DNA of 64,000 nucleotides from Rhodospirillales bacterium BBD 1991-14 (GTDB taxonomy: Bacteria > Pseudomonadota > Alphaproteobacteria > Kiloniellales > Kiloniellaceae): contig LYSY01000001.1 of assembly GCA_001657395.1 (NCBI GenBank), positions 682,001 through 746,000 on the forward strand. The letters run 5' to 3'. The notes below the pieces were generated by a model that was not told the origin of the DNA, made no database searches, and saw only the letters and a program-made list of their open reading frames with translations. Positions 47,242 to 61,030 of this stretch are shown piece after piece (the first letter of the stretch is position 1; every line of letters starts with the position of its first letter). The translations under genes and the position numbers were made by a program.

Positions 47242-48644
47242 TACATATGGATGACACGGTCGTAGGCATCAAGCACCGACTCGTGCATCATTTCCGAGAG
47301 GGTGGGATGCGGGAAGACGGTATGCATCAGCTCCGCCTCCGTCGTCTCCAGCCCCATGGCCACCACGTAGCCCTGGATCAGTTCGGTCACCTCGGCGCCC
47401 ACCATATGGGCACCCAGAAGCTGGCCGGTCTTGGCATCGAAAATGGTCTTCACCATGCCCTCCGGCTCGCCCAGCGCAATCGCCTTGCCGTTGCCGATGA
47501 AGGGGAAGCGCCCGACCTTGATGTCGTGCCCCGCCTCCTTGGCCCGTTTCTCGGTCAGGCCGACGCTGGCGACCTGCGGGTTGCAGTAGGTGCAGCCGGG
47601 GATCTGCTCCTTCTTCATCGGATGGACGTCGTTGAGGCCGGCGATCTTCTCGACGCAGATGACGCCCTCATGTTCCGCCTTGTGGGCCAGCATGGGCGGG
47701 CCCGCCACGTCGCCGATGGCATAGATGCCGGGCTCGGCCGTGCGGCCGTACTCGTCGATGACGATGCAGCCGCGGTCGGTTTTGACCTTGGTGGTCTCCA
47801 GGCCGATGTTCTCGATGTTGCCCTGCACGCCGACGGCGGAGATCACCCGGTCGACAGTGAGTTGGGAAGTCTTGCCGGCCTTGTCCTCAATGGTCGCGGT
47901 GACGCTGTCGCCGTTCTTCTTCACCGCGGTCACCTTGGTCTCGGTCATGATCTTGATGCCCTGCTTCTCGAACTGCTTGCGGGCATGCTTGGAGATCTCC
48001 TCGTCCTCCACCGGCATGACCTGGGGCATCACCTCCACTACGGTCACATCGGACCCCATGGAGCGGAAGAAGGAGGCGAACTCGATACCGATGGCGCCTG
48101 AGCCGATGACCAGCAGGTTTTTCGGCATGGTCTCCGGCACCATGGCCTCGAAGTAGGTCCAGATCAGCTTCTTGTCCGGCTCGATCCCCGGCAGGGCACG
48201 CGGGCGCGCGCCGGTCGCGAGAATGATGTGCGGCGCGGTCAGGTCGCTGATCTTCTTGCCGTCCTTGGAGACGCTCAGCTTGCCCGGGCCGTTCAGTTTC
48301 GCCTCACCGTCGATGACGGTCACCTTGTTCTTCTTCAGAAGGTGGCCGACGCCGCCGTTGAGCTGCTTGGAGACGGCGCGCGAACGCTGCACCACCTTGC
48401 CGAGGTCGAAGCCGACACCGTTGGCGGAGAGCCCGTAGGCATCGGCGTGCTGCATGTAGTGGTAGATCTCCGCCGAGCGCAGCAGCGCCTTGGTCGGAAT
48501 GCAGCCCCAGTTCAGGCAGATGCCGCCGAGATGTTCCCGCTCCACCACGCAGACCTTCATCTTCAACTGCGCGGCGCGGATCGCCGCCACATAGCCGCCC
48601 GGCCCGCCGCCGACGACAATCAGGTCGAAGTTCGTATCAGCCAC
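47241..48644 (-). CDS. lpd: Dihydrolipoyl dehydrogenase (E3)
   Basis: The 467-residue flavoprotein has FAD site VVGGGPGGYVAA, redox disulphide GGICLNWGCIPTKAL, NAD site VIGSGAIGIEFASF, IYAIGDVAG and the catalytic HPTLSE. It reoxidises the dihydrolipoyl arm of the pyruvate dehydrogenase complex with NAD. GTG 48644 has an ideal GGAGGG site; the frame is open to 48839 but the extra part is not protein-like. It is separated from pdhC by two secreted-protein genes. Confidence 0.96.
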   Translation of the reverse strand: MADTNFDLIVVGGGPGGYVAAIRAAQLKMKVCVVEREHLGGICLNWGCIPTKALLRSAEIYHYMQHADAYGLSANGVGFDLGKVVQRSRAVSKQLNGGVGHLLKKNKVTVIDGEAKLNGPGKLSVSKDGKKISDLTAPHIILATGARPRALPGIEPDKKLIWTYFEAMVPETMPKNLLVIGSGAIGIEFASFFRSMGSDVTVVEVMPQVMPVEDEEISKHARKQFEKQGIKIMTETKVTAVKKNGDSVTATIEDKAGKTSQLTVDRVISAVGVQGNIENIGLETTKVKTDRGCIVIDEYGRTAEPGIYAIGDVAGPPMLAHKAEHEGVICVEKIAGLNDVHPMKKEQIPGCTYCNPQVASVGLTEKRAKEAGHDIKVGRFPFIGNGKAIALGEPEGMVKTIFDAKTGQLLGAHMVGAEVTELIQGYVVAMGLETTEAELMHTVFPHPTLSEMMHESVLDAYDRVIHM

Positions 48645-48664
48645 AGTACCCTCCAAACGCCGGA

Positions 48665-49309
48665 TCAGCCCGGCGGGTTCCAGATGTTCGCATCGGGCGC
48701 GCGCCCGGTGATGAGATGAATGATCAGCGGCACCGCCCCGCCCTTGCCGTCCTTGGTCTGCAGCTTCGATAGCAGCCCGGCCTGGGTGTCGAAGACCGCA
48801 CGGAACGGCGCGATGGAGGACAAGAGGTCGAAGCGCCAAGTCCCCTGCTCCTCCTTGAAATGCACGGTGACCGGGATCGGTGAGCCCTTGAGGTTGGACA
48901 GCGACGCCTGGGCCTGGGTGCCGTTCACGCTGAAGGGCTCCGCCGTCAGCTTCTGAACCTCGTCCATGTCGAAGGCCTGCTGGTCCACGGCGTAGGCCAC
49001 CGGGTCGCTCTCCGTCATGGCGCGCAGTTGTGCGCCCGTCATGTTGTGGCGAAGCATCAGCACCGAGATCTGGTCCAGCAGTGGGAGGGCCCGCAGTTCC
49101 GCTTCCTCCATGGTCAGCGCCCGGTCGAGTGTCTGCGCCAGAAAGGCATGGGTGTCGGAGGCCGTGAGCCTGGAGGCCGCCGCTCCGTCGCCTTCCACCA
49201 GCGCCTGCTTGTAGGCGTCAAAGCTCTCGGCCACCGCCGCCGGCTCGGCAAGCGCAACACCGGGCAGCAACCCGATCAACAAGGTCGCGAGCCAGAGGCG
49301 CGGTCTCAT
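48665..49309 (-). CDS. Secreted protein of unknown function, paralogue 2 in the pdh operon
   Basis: The 214-residue product has a Sec signal peptide (MRPRLWLATLLIGLLPGVALA, residues 1-21). The mature part shares a clear pattern with its upstream neighbour: AVAESFDAYKQALVEGDGAAA near the start, a central LLDQISVLMLRHNM, AYAVDQ, a GTWRFDLLSSI strand and the ending ITGRAPDANIWNPP. No cysteines or catalytic motif are evident. It overlaps the first paralogue by ATGA and lies 20 bp before lpd. The fold may be NTF2/SnoaL-like or similar, but I cannot assign it. Confidence 0.75.
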   Translation of the reverse strand: MRPRLWLATLLIGLLPGVALAEPAAVAESFDAYKQALVEGDGAAASRLTASDTHAFLAQTLDRALTMEEAELRALPLLDQISVLMLRHNMTGAQLRAMTESDPVAYAVDQQAFDMDEVQKLTAEPFSVNGTQAQASLSNLKGSPIPVTVHFKEEQGTWRFDLLSSIAPFRAVFDTQAGLLSKLQTKDGKGGAVPLIIHLITGRAPDANIWNPPG

Positions 49310-49935
49310 GACGGCGGGCTCCAGATCTCCGGGCCGGCCTTGCGGCCGGTGCTGACTTCCAGCACCAGGAACAGAAACTCGTCCTCGCTCATGCCGGACT
49401 GGCGGACCGAGTATTCGATGGCGGTGCGCGTGATGTTCAGCATGCTGACAAGGTCCAAACGCCAGCGTTCCGCTTCCTTCAGGAATTGCAGCTTGAAGGA
49501 TGTCCTCCTGCCGTCCGGGGCCAGGACCGTTCCCGTCGCGGCGTCGCCCGTCACCTCATAATCGCCGAGTTGCAGGCGCTCGGCCCCCTCCTTGCCGATC
49601 CAACCCTGGTCCACGGCAAAGGCGATGATCTCCTCTCCGCTCATGCTCTCCATGCGCGACCGGTCGAGGCTGTGGCGCAGCAGCAGGACATTGGTCCGAT
49701 CCATTACATGGAGGGCATTCAAACCGCTGCGATCCAGGGTGAGAGCCTGATCGGCATACTCCCGATAAAGATCGTGCGAGTCCTGCGTCACGACGGCAGC
49801 GGCCTTTGCCCCGTCCGACGCCAAGATCGCCGTCCTGTAGGCCTGGAAACTCTGATCGACCGCTGTCGCGTCGGCGTGGGCCAGGGACGGCACGACAAGT
49901 GAGACGACAAGCAGCAGGACCGGCAGGCGTCGCAT
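49306..49935 (-). CDS. Secreted protein of unknown function, paralogue 1 in the pdh operon
   Basis: The 209-residue product has a signal peptide (MRRLPVLLLVVSLVVPSLAHA, residues 1-21) and the same mature pattern as the gene that follows: AVDQSFQAYRTAILASDGAKA, VMDRTNVLLLRHSL, AFAVDQGW, ERWRLDLVSML and a final STGRKAGPEIWSPP. The two arose by tandem duplication. It lies 33 bp after pdhC. A periplasmic protein pair inside a cytosolic pyruvate dehydrogenase operon is unexpected. Confidence 0.75.
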   Translation of the reverse strand: MRRLPVLLLVVSLVVPSLAHADATAVDQSFQAYRTAILASDGAKAAAVVTQDSHDLYREYADQALTLDRSGLNALHVMDRTNVLLLRHSLDRSRMESMSGEEIIAFAVDQGWIGKEGAERLQLGDYEVTGDAATGTVLAPDGRRTSFKLQFLKEAERWRLDLVSMLNITRTAIEYSVRQSGMSEDEFLFLVLEVSTGRKAGPEIWSPPS

Positions 49936-49968
49936 GGGGCTATCCCTTCCAGTGCAGAGCGATGGCCG

Positions 49969-51297
<1,329 letters not shown>

Positions 51298-51321
51298 GTC
51301 TTCGTTCCCTCTTCCGCCGGC

Positions 51322-52704
51322 CTAGCTGCGGTAGCAGACTTCTTTGGCGCCGGCGACGATGTCGTGCGCCTGCGGCAGGGCCAGGGCCTCCAGATTGGCG
51401 GCATAGGGCATCGGCACGTCGGCGCCGTAGACCCGCTTCACCGGTGCATCGAGCCAGTCGAAGGCCTGTTCCATGACCACGGAGGCCACCTCGGAACCGA
51501 TGCCGGCGTAGCCCCAGCCCTCCTCGCAGTTCACCAGGCGGTTGGTCTTCTGCACCGAGGCGATGATGGTCTCGGTGTCGAGGGGCCGCAGGCTGCGCAG
51601 GTCGATGACCTCGGCATCGATGCCTTCGGCAGCGAGGGTCTCCGCCGCTTCCAGGGCCTTGCCCACCATGATGGAGAAGGCGGTGATGGTGACGTCCTTG
51701 CCGGGCCGGGCGATGCGGGCCTTGCCGATGGGCACCGTCCAGTCGGGGCTGTCCGGCACGTCGAAGCTCTGTCCGTAGAGGATCTCGTTCTCCAGGAAGA
51801 TCACCGGATTGTCGTCGCGGATCGCGGACTTCAGCAGCCCCTTGGCATCGGCCGCCGAGTAGGGCGAGACCACCTTCAGGCCGGGCACGTGGGCATACCA
51901 GGAGGCATAGCACTGGGAGTGCTGGGCCGCGACCCGTGCCGCCGCGCCGTTGGGTCCGCGGAAGACCATGGGCGAGGAGATCTGGCCGCCGGACATGTAG
52001 TGGGTCTTGGCGGCGGAGTTGAGGATCTGGTCGATCGCCTGCATGGCGAAGTTGAAGGTCATGAACTCGACGATAGGCCTGAGGCCGTACATGGCGGCAC
52101 CGACGCCGAGACCCGCGAAGCCGTGCTCGGTGATCGGCGTGTCAACCACGCGCCGTGCACCGAATTCGTCCAGCAGGCCCTGACTGACCTTGTAGGCGCC
52201 CTGGTATTCGGCGACTTCCTCGCCCATCAGGAAGACGCGGCTGTCGGTGCGCATCTCCTCGGCCATGGCATCCCGCAGGGCCTCGCGCACGGTCTGGGTG
52301 ACCGTTGCGCCGGTCCATTCGGGCTCCGCAGCCGCCGGCGTTGCCATTGGGGGCGCCGCGGCGACAGGCGCTGCCGCCGGCGGGGCCTCGGCGGCCGGCG
52401 CTGCGGGTGCAGGCGGGGCCGCTGCAGGCGCCGCGGATACGGTGATGGCCGAAGCGTCTTCACCATCTTCCAGGAGGACGGCGATCACCTGGTTGACCGG
52501 CACCTCTTCGGTGCCCTCGGCCACCATGATCTTGCCGAGGACGCCCTCGTCCACAGCCTCGACCTCCATGGTCGCCTTGTCGGTTTCGATTTCCGCCAGG
52601 ATGTCGCCGGAGGAGACCTCGTCCCCTTCCTGCTTCAGCCACTTGGCCAGCTTCCCCTCGGTCATGGTCGGCGAGAGTGCCGGCATGAGTACTTCGATTG
52701 GCAT
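51322..52704 (-). CDS. pdhB: Pyruvate dehydrogenase E1 beta subunit with N-terminal lipoyl domain
   Basis: The 460-residue protein has a lipoyl domain at residues 1-80 (lipoyl Lys in [15 protein letters not shown], nearly identical to that of E2), an Ala/Pro-rich linker (about 95-135) and the E1 beta domain (about 140-460; [39 protein letters not shown]). This extra lipoyl domain is known in many alphaproteobacteria, first seen in Zymomonas and Rhizobium relatives. It lies 75 bp after pdhA. Confidence 0.95.
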   Translation of the reverse strand: MPIEVLMPALSPTMTEGKLAKWLKQEGDEVSSGDILAEIETDKATMEVEAVDEGVLGKIMVAEGTEEVPVNQVIAVLLEDGEDASAITVSAAPAAAPPAPAAPAAEAPPAAAPVAAAPPMATPAAAEPEWTGATVTQTVREALRDAMAEEMRTDSRVFLMGEEVAEYQGAYKVSQGLLDEFGARRVVDTPITEHGFAGLGVGAAMYGLRPIVEFMTFNFAMQAIDQILNSAAKTHYMSGGQISSPMVFRGPNGAAARVAAQHSQCYASWYAHVPGLKVVSPYSAADAKGLLKSAIRDDNPVIFLENEILYGQSFDVPDSPDWTVPIGKARIARPGKDVTITAFSIMVGKALEAAETLAAEGIDAEVIDLRSLRPLDTETIIASVQKTNRLVNCEEGWGYAGIGSEVASVVMEQAFDWLDAPVKRVYGADVPMPYAANLEALALPQAHDIVAGAKEVCYRS

Positions 52705-52779
52705 GGTCCCTCCCGGGAGAGTGCATCCGGTGGCCGGGGCGTCGGAGCCGCCGCGCGGTGCCGGAACTGTCTTGAAGCC

Positions 52780-53808
52780 TTAGACGTAAACGTCGGTGTA
52801 GAGCTCGCTGGGATCGGGCTCGGGACTGGTCTGGGCAAAGTCCGCCGCCTCGGAGACGATGGCCTTCACTTCCTTGTCCAGTGCCTTCAGACGATCCTCG
52901 TCCATCACCTTGCGCTCGATCATGATGCCGCGCAGCCGCTCGATGGGGTCGCGCTCCTGGCGGACCTTCTGCACCTCTTCCTTCGAGCGGTACTTGGCGG
53001 GATCGGACATGGAGTGCCCGCGATAGCGGTAGGTCAGCATCTCCATGATGAAGGGGCCCTTGCCGGAGCGGGCATGCCCCAGGGCCTTCTCCGCCGCCTC
53101 GCGCACCGCCAGCACGTCCATGCCGTCCACCTGCAGGCCCGGAATGCCGTAGGCCTGGCCGCGGTTGTAGAGCTCGGTGCTCTTGGCCGAGGAGCGCTCG
53201 ATGGAGGTGCCCATGCCGTACTTGTTGTTCTCGATCACGTAGACCGCCGGCAGCGACCAGAGGGCGGCCATGTTGAAGGACTCATAGACCTGGCCCTGGT
53301 TGAGGGCGCCGTCGCCCAGATAGGTGATCGAAACGGCGTCTTCTTCCAGGTAGCGGTGGGCGAAGGCGAAACCGGTGCCCAGCGGCACCTGGGCGCCGAC
53401 GATCCCATGGCCGCCGAAGAAACGCTCCTCGCGGCTGAACATGTGCATCGAGCCGCCCTTGCCCTTGGAGTAGCCCCCGCTGCGGCCGGTCAGCTCGGCC
53501 ATCACGCCCTTGGGGTCCATCCCGCAGGCCAGCATATGGGCGTGGTCCCGGTAGGACGTGAGCACGGTGTCCAGCGGCCCCATGGCCGCCTGAACGCCCA
53601 CCACGACCGCTTCCTGGCCGATATAGAGATGGCAGAAGCCCCCGATCAGGCCCATGCCGTACATCTGTCCCGCCTTTTCCTCGAAGCGGCGGATCAGCAA
53701 CATGTCGCGGTAATAACTCTGGAGATCTTCGACCGAAACCTTGATCGGTGCCGCGGCGGCCTTGCGTTTACCGCCGCCGCGCGACGCTGTCGCTTTGGTG
53801 CTTGCCAT
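52780..53808 (-). CDS. pdhA: Pyruvate dehydrogenase E1 alpha subunit
   Basis: The 342-residue protein has the thiamin diphosphate motif GDGALNQGQVYESFNMAALW, the AFAHRY and CGMDPKGVMAELTGR loops, and the phosphorylation-loop-like YRYRGHSMSDPAKYRSKEE region (without kinases in bacteria). It decarboxylates pyruvate together with E1 beta. It is the first gene of the operon; an AT-rich upstream region with nested inverted repeats (53917-53952) may control it. The N-terminal 25 residues are Lys/Ala/Gly rich. Confidence 0.96.
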   Translation of the reverse strand: MASTKATASRGGGKRKAAAAPIKVSVEDLQSYYRDMLLIRRFEEKAGQMYGMGLIGGFCHLYIGQEAVVVGVQAAMGPLDTVLTSYRDHAHMLACGMDPKGVMAELTGRSGGYSKGKGGSMHMFSREERFFGGHGIVGAQVPLGTGFAFAHRYLEEDAVSITYLGDGALNQGQVYESFNMAALWSLPAVYVIENNKYGMGTSIERSSAKSTELYNRGQAYGIPGLQVDGMDVLAVREAAEKALGHARSGKGPFIMEMLTYRYRGHSMSDPAKYRSKEEVQKVRQERDPIERLRGIMIERKVMDEDRLKALDKEVKAIVSEAADFAQTSPEPDPSELYTDVYV

Positions 53809-53916
53809 AGGGGGCTCCCTGCGTTGCGCAAAGGGGTCAAAGGCGGTTCATCTCCGCCGGATTGCCGGCGCAGCTTAGCGCAACGGATGTAGGGATGCAA
53901 TCTTGGTTAATCTATT

Positions 53917-53952
53917 GAATTATATTGCATAATTATGAATTAACACAATATA
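53917..53952. promoter_or_regulatory. AT-rich nested inverted repeats upstream of pdhA
   Basis: AATTAT-N5-ATAATT (53918-53934) lies within TATATTG-N18-CAATATA (53921-53952). The stretch 53900-53960 is far more AT-rich than the rest of the window. It is about 110 bp upstream of the pdhA ATG and just after the ftsB stop codon, so operator, promoter, or weak terminator of ftsB are all possible. Confidence 0.5.
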
Positions 53953-53989
53953 CGTTAAGACCAAAGAAGGCGGCTCTTCCGGTCAGTCG

Positions 53990-54328
53990 TCAGGGCGCCG
54001 GTCGGCGCTGCAGGGCGGGTTCCAGAAAGATAACATGATCCCGCTCCGCGCCGTAATTCAAGATTGCCTGAGCGCGTTCTTCGAGGAGGTCGGGGTCCAG
54101 GGTCGCGCCCCGCAGCAGCGCCACCCGCCGCTCCAATTGACGGCGCTCATCCTGCAGGCTGTCTGCCGTGGCCATCACCTGGGCCTGCTCCTGCTTCAGC
54201 ATGATCCAGGCATAGAAGCCCCTGTCGCCGTTCATCGCATGGTAGGCGAAGTAGGCGACCATACAGGCCGCGAGGACCTGGGGCACCGCGGATCTGGCGC
54301 GGGTCTTGATCTCTCTGAGCAAGCGCAT
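53990..54328 (-). CDS. ftsB: FtsB-like septum formation initiator
   Basis: The 112-residue protein of the DivIC/FtsB family has a short cytoplasmic N-terminus, one membrane segment (about 15-33, AVPQVLAACMVAYFAYHAM) and a coiled coil (about 45-75, KQEQAQVMATADSLQDERR, then QLERRVALL). The LDPDLLEERAQAILNYG motif follows, a family hallmark. It links FtsL and FtsQ in the divisome. It lies between eno and pdhA, as in most alphaproteobacteria. The upstream DNA has an unusual array of GANTC sites. Confidence 0.9.
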   Translation of the reverse strand: MRLLREIKTRARSAVPQVLAACMVAYFAYHAMNGDRGFYAWIMLKQEQAQVMATADSLQDERRQLERRVALLRGATLDPDLLEERAQAILNYGAERDHVIFLEPALQRRPAP

Positions 54329-54338
54329 GACCGGCAGC

Positions 54339-54449
54339 GAATCACACCGCGATTCGCCCGGTCAAGCAAAAAAGACTCAAGGATTCCAAATAGATTCAGG
54401 AAAGAGTCCGGCGGCCCGGGTGTTCCGTCTTTGGACTCGTTTTGGACTC
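54339..54449. promoter_or_regulatory. Cluster of eight GANTC sites upstream of ftsB
   Basis: GANTC, the CcrM methylation site of alphaproteobacteria, occurs at 54339, 54351, 54374, 54382, 54393, 54404, 54434 and 54445 (first base). At about 66% GC, chance predicts about 0.35 in this length. Steps of 11 bp (54382-54393-54404 and 54434-54445) place several on the same face of the helix. The cluster starts 11 bp before the ftsB ATG and covers its likely promoter, so cell-cycle-dependent control is plausible. Confidence 0.7.
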
Positions 54450-54487
54450 TTCCCTGCCGCCCTCGGCGGCGCGACTGCCGTGGCGCG

Positions 54488-55932
<1,445 letters not shown>

Positions 55933-55974
55933 TCTCTTGACCGGGCTTCCGCGGCCCGGGCCGCGGTCTGGCCT

Positions 55975-57759
55975 TTAGGCCGCCTTTTCCTCATCCAGCT
56001 GGCGGATCCCGTCGAGGAAGCTCTGGACATTGGTCTTCATCGAGTCCGCCTGGCGCGACAGTTCGCCGGCAGCCTCCTGAACGTCCTTGGCCGAGCTTCC
56101 CGTCTCTTCCGCCGCCTGGGAAACACCGGCAACGTTCTTGTCGACCTCCGCCGTACCGGCGGCCGCCTGTTCGACGTTGCGCGCGATCTCCTGGGTCGCG
56201 GCGGTCTGCTCCTCCACTGCGGAGGCGATGCTGGTGGAGATCTCGTTGATGCTGGTGATCGTGGTGGCGATCTCCTGGATCTTGCTGACGGCACCGCCCG
56301 TGGCCTCCTGCATCTCGCCGATCTGGCGGGAGATGTCTTCGGTCGCCTTGGCGGTCTGGTTGGCCAGCGATTTCACTTCGTTGGCCACCACGGCGAAGCC
56401 CTTGCCGGCCTCGCCCGCCCGCGCCGCCTCGATGGTGGCGTTGAGGGCCAGCAGGTTGGTCTGCTCGGCGATGTCGGAGATCAGTGCCATGATCTCGCCG
56501 ATGCGCTGGGCCGCATCATCCAGGCTCTGCATCTCCGTATTGGCGCTTTGCGCCTGGGCAACGGCGCCCTGGGCAACCGACGTCGACTGTGCGACCTGGT
56601 TGCTGATCTCGGCGATCGCGTTGGACAGTTCCTCGGCCGCTGCCGCCACCGTCTGGACATTGGCGGAGGCTTCCTGCGAAGCCGCGGCAACCGAGCTTGA
56701 CTGCTGGGACGTCCGCTCCGCGGTCGAGGTCAGCGAGCCGGCGGTCGACTGCATCTCGGTGGCCGCTGAGGAGACCGTCTCCAGCACGATCTGGATCTTC
56801 TCGTCGAAGTCGCGGGTCAGGTCGGCCTGGCGCACCAGACGCTGCTTCTGGCGCTCTTCCTCGGCCTTCTGACGCTCGGCCAGCTCGTTGGCCTTGATCG
56901 TCGTCTGGCGGAAGACCTCGATGGTCTGGGCCAGTTCGCCGACCTCGTCCTTGGTGTCGACCTTCAGCTCGACCGAGGTGTCGCCATCGGCCAGCGCCTT
57001 CACGGTGCCGACGGCGCGGCCCAGCGGCCGGGAGAGCCCGTTGGCCATGAACCAGCCAAGGCCGAGGCCGACAACGATCCCGATCCCGGAAACGGTGGCG
57101 AGCAGAACGAAAGCGCGTTTCTCGTCATCTTCGGCCTGCAGGGCGGCGGCCTCGGTAAAGGCCTCGAGTTCGGCGACCAGGTGCTCCAGTTCCTTGCTCA
57201 GGACATCCTGCTCGGCTTCAACCGCCTCGGCCTTCTCCTCGACCTCCAACAGCGCGCCGGAGTCGATCAGAGTAAAGATCTCGCGCGCATGGACGACGTA
57301 GTCGTGGTGGTGTTCTGCAATGACCGTGAGCTGTTTAAGGACGCTTTCCATCTCGGCGCGCTGTTCAGCCGTATGCACCCGCTCGATGCCCGACTGCGCC
57401 AAGTCCTTGGCTTTTTTCAGCTCAGTCTCGGCCACCTCGTTGAGGGCGTCGAAGTTCTCGCGCGCGCTCAGATAGAGGTCCTGGGCGTGGCTGTCCGACC
57501 GAATCATCGGCGCCAGGCGCAGGGCCCGCTCGAAGAGGATCGCCTTTTCAAGCTGCGCCACGGTCAGCATCGAGACATGGCTGGTCAGCGGAACGTCGAC
57601 CTCCGCGAGGTCGGCGATCTCCGTGCCGATCAGATCCAGTTTCCACAGCGTGATGGCGGCGTTGACACCAACAATCGCCAAAAGCACGCCGACGAGCCCG
57701 AGAATCTTAGCGCGCAGCTTCAAGTTCCCGAGATAAGAAAGAACACTAAACTTAGTCAT
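55975..57759 (-). CDS. Methyl-accepting chemotaxis protein
   Basis: The 594-residue receptor has membrane segment 1 at 18-39, a helical periplasmic sensor of about 175 residues (40-213, like a four-helix bundle), membrane segment 2 at 216-237, and HAMP at 238-290 ([21 protein letters not shown]). A cytoplasmic coiled coil follows with the conserved hairpin tip [20 protein letters not shown]. No C-terminal NWETF-type CheR-docking pentapeptide is present. It signals to CheA/CheW. Insertion between eno and kdsA is not the usual order for this region. Ligand unknown. Confidence 0.94.
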   Translation of the reverse strand: MTKFSVLSYLGNLKLRAKILGLVGVLLAIVGVNAAITLWKLDLIGTEIADLAEVDVPLTSHVSMLTVAQLEKAILFERALRLAPMIRSDSHAQDLYLSARENFDALNEVAETELKKAKDLAQSGIERVHTAEQRAEMESVLKQLTVIAEHHHDYVVHAREIFTLIDSGALLEVEEKAEAVEAEQDVLSKELEHLVAELEAFTEAAALQAEDDEKRAFVLLATVSGIGIVVGLGLGWFMANGLSRPLGRAVGTVKALADGDTSVELKVDTKDEVGELAQTIEVFRQTTIKANELAERQKAEEERQKQRLVRQADLTRDFDEKIQIVLETVSSAATEMQSTAGSLTSTAERTSQQSSSVAAASQEASANVQTVAAAAEELSNAIAEISNQVAQSTSVAQGAVAQAQSANTEMQSLDDAAQRIGEIMALISDIAEQTNLLALNATIEAARAGEAGKGFAVVANEVKSLANQTAKATEDISRQIGEMQEATGGAVSKIQEIATTITSINEISTSIASAVEEQTAATQEIARNVEQAAAGTAEVDKNVAGVSQAAEETGSSAKDVQEAAGELSRQADSMKTNVQSFLDGIRQLDEEKAA

Positions 57760-58170
57760 GGCCCGCTCCGATCAAGATTGCTCCACCCACTCGATCGCCG
57801 ACCTCTCTCATTTTTTTCTAATCTAAACGTCATTGATGGATCATTGATTAATCTGGAGCGATTATAGCGATATCGCGTAGAGGTTGTCTTTCAAGGAACT
57901 TTTTATATTAGAAACTTCTAAGTCATTGATGCCCGGTCATTTGTTTGACCCTCTCCTCCTCGCGGAGGAGCGTCCCCGCTCGGGCAAGGCAGGCCTGGTG
58001 CGCAAAAAACACTTTCTTCAGGCGGCTGGGCGGTCAGGGCCGTTTGTTGGCACGTTGCCTCCGCCTCGGCTTGCGATAACGCAGGGCTGCGGCTATGAAG
58101 CTGCCTCCACTGATCGGCCGGCACTGCAGAGACCGATCAAATCCGGATTGGCGGCGATGAGGCGAAGACG
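57760..58170. promoter_or_regulatory. 411-bp divergent intergenic region with TCATTGAT repeats
   Basis: This is between the divergent chemoreceptor and kdsA genes. The octamer TCATTGAT occurs three times, at 57830, 57841 and 57923; the first two are 11 bp apart. On the minus strand a TATAAT (57866-57861) lies next to the palindrome GCGATATCGC (57867-57876) and could be the -10 of the chemoreceptor gene; no matching -35 at 17 bp is clear. The region 57805-57925 is AT-rich. No coding frame is convincing. Confidence 0.45.
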
Positions 58171-59031
58171 ATGCAGCTCACCCTTGAGCGATGGGGACTT
58201 TCACTTGGCGACGGCCAGCCGCTGTTCTGCATTCTCGGCCTCAATGTCCTCGAGGACCTCGCTCTGGCCTTGGAAACGGCCCAGGAACTGAAGCAGATCA
58301 CCGCAGAAATGGGTCTGCCGCTGGTCTTCAAGGCCAGCTTCGACAAGGCCAACCGCTCTTCGTTCAAGAGCTTCCGCGGCCCCGGTTTGAAGACCGGGCT
58401 GGAGATCCTTGCGGCGGTGAAGGAGCGCGAGAACCTGCCGATCGCAACGGACATCCACGAAGCGGACCAGGCGGAGGCCGTGGCCGCCGTGGCCGATCTG
58501 GTCCAGATCCCGGCCTTTCTGTGCAGGCAGACGGATCTGGTGGTGGCCGCCGCCAAGGCGACCGCGGCCAAAGGCGGGCTGTTGCACGTCAAGAAGGCGC
58601 AGTTTCTGGCTCCCTGGGACTGCCATAGTATTCTCAGGAAGATCGAAGAGGCCGCCGGCCCCGGCCTCACCGTCCTTTGCGAACGCGGCACCGCCTTCGG
58701 CTACAACAATCTGGTGGTCGACATGCTGAGCATCCCGGCGATGCGGCAACTGGGCGTGCCGGTCACCATCGACGCGACCCACGCGGTTCAGCTGCCGGGG
58801 GCCCGGGCGGACTCGGACGGAGTGTCCACCGGCGGGCGCCGCGAGGGTGTTCCGGTCATCGCCGCCGCCGCGGTCGCTGCCGGTGCAGACGGCGTGTTCC
58901 TGGAGTTTCACCCGGACCCGGACAAAGCCCTTTGCGATGGCCCGAGCTGCCTGCCGCTGGCCGGCGCCCGCGAGGTCCTGGGCCGCCTCAAGGCGCTGCA
59001 CAGCACGCTGCATCAGCGCAACGCGGCCTAA
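58171..59031 (+). CDS. kdsA: KDO 8-phosphate synthase, metal-independent type
   Basis: The 286-residue TIM-barrel enzyme condenses phosphoenolpyruvate and arabinose 5-phosphate for lipopolysaccharide. Motifs are FKASFDKANRSSF, FRGPGLKTG, PAFLCRQTDL, HVKKAQFLAPWD, FGYNNLVVDM and HPDPDKALCDGPS. The usual metal cysteine is replaced by asparagine in LGLNVLED, as in E. coli, which marks the metal-independent class. ATG 58171 follows GAGGCGAAG. It converges with pyrG. Confidence 0.95.
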   Translation: MQLTLERWGLSLGDGQPLFCILGLNVLEDLALALETAQELKQITAEMGLPLVFKASFDKANRSSFKSFRGPGLKTGLEILAAVKERENLPIATDIHEADQAEAVAAVADLVQIPAFLCRQTDLVVAAAKATAAKGGLLHVKKAQFLAPWDCHSILRKIEEAAGPGLTVLCERGTAFGYNNLVVDMLSIPAMRQLGVPVTIDATHAVQLPGARADSDGVSTGGRREGVPVIAAAAVAAGADGVFLEFHPDPDKALCDGPSCLPLAGAREVLGRLKALHSTLHQRNAA

Positions 59032-59088
59032 GGCGACAAGACGCCGCTTCCCGGGCGCCGCTTCCGGGGCCAAGTCTCGGAAGGCACC

Positions 59089-61030
<1,942 letters not shown>

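Noticed and set aside
51322-52704. Lipoyl domain on E1 beta as a novel fusion.
   Set aside because: Already described for alphaproteobacterial pyruvate dehydrogenase.
57884-58291. Open frame of 135 codons upstream of and overlapping kdsA.
   Set aside because: Arg/Ser-rich with no motif, overlaps the well-supported kdsA start and crosses the AT-rich regulatory region.
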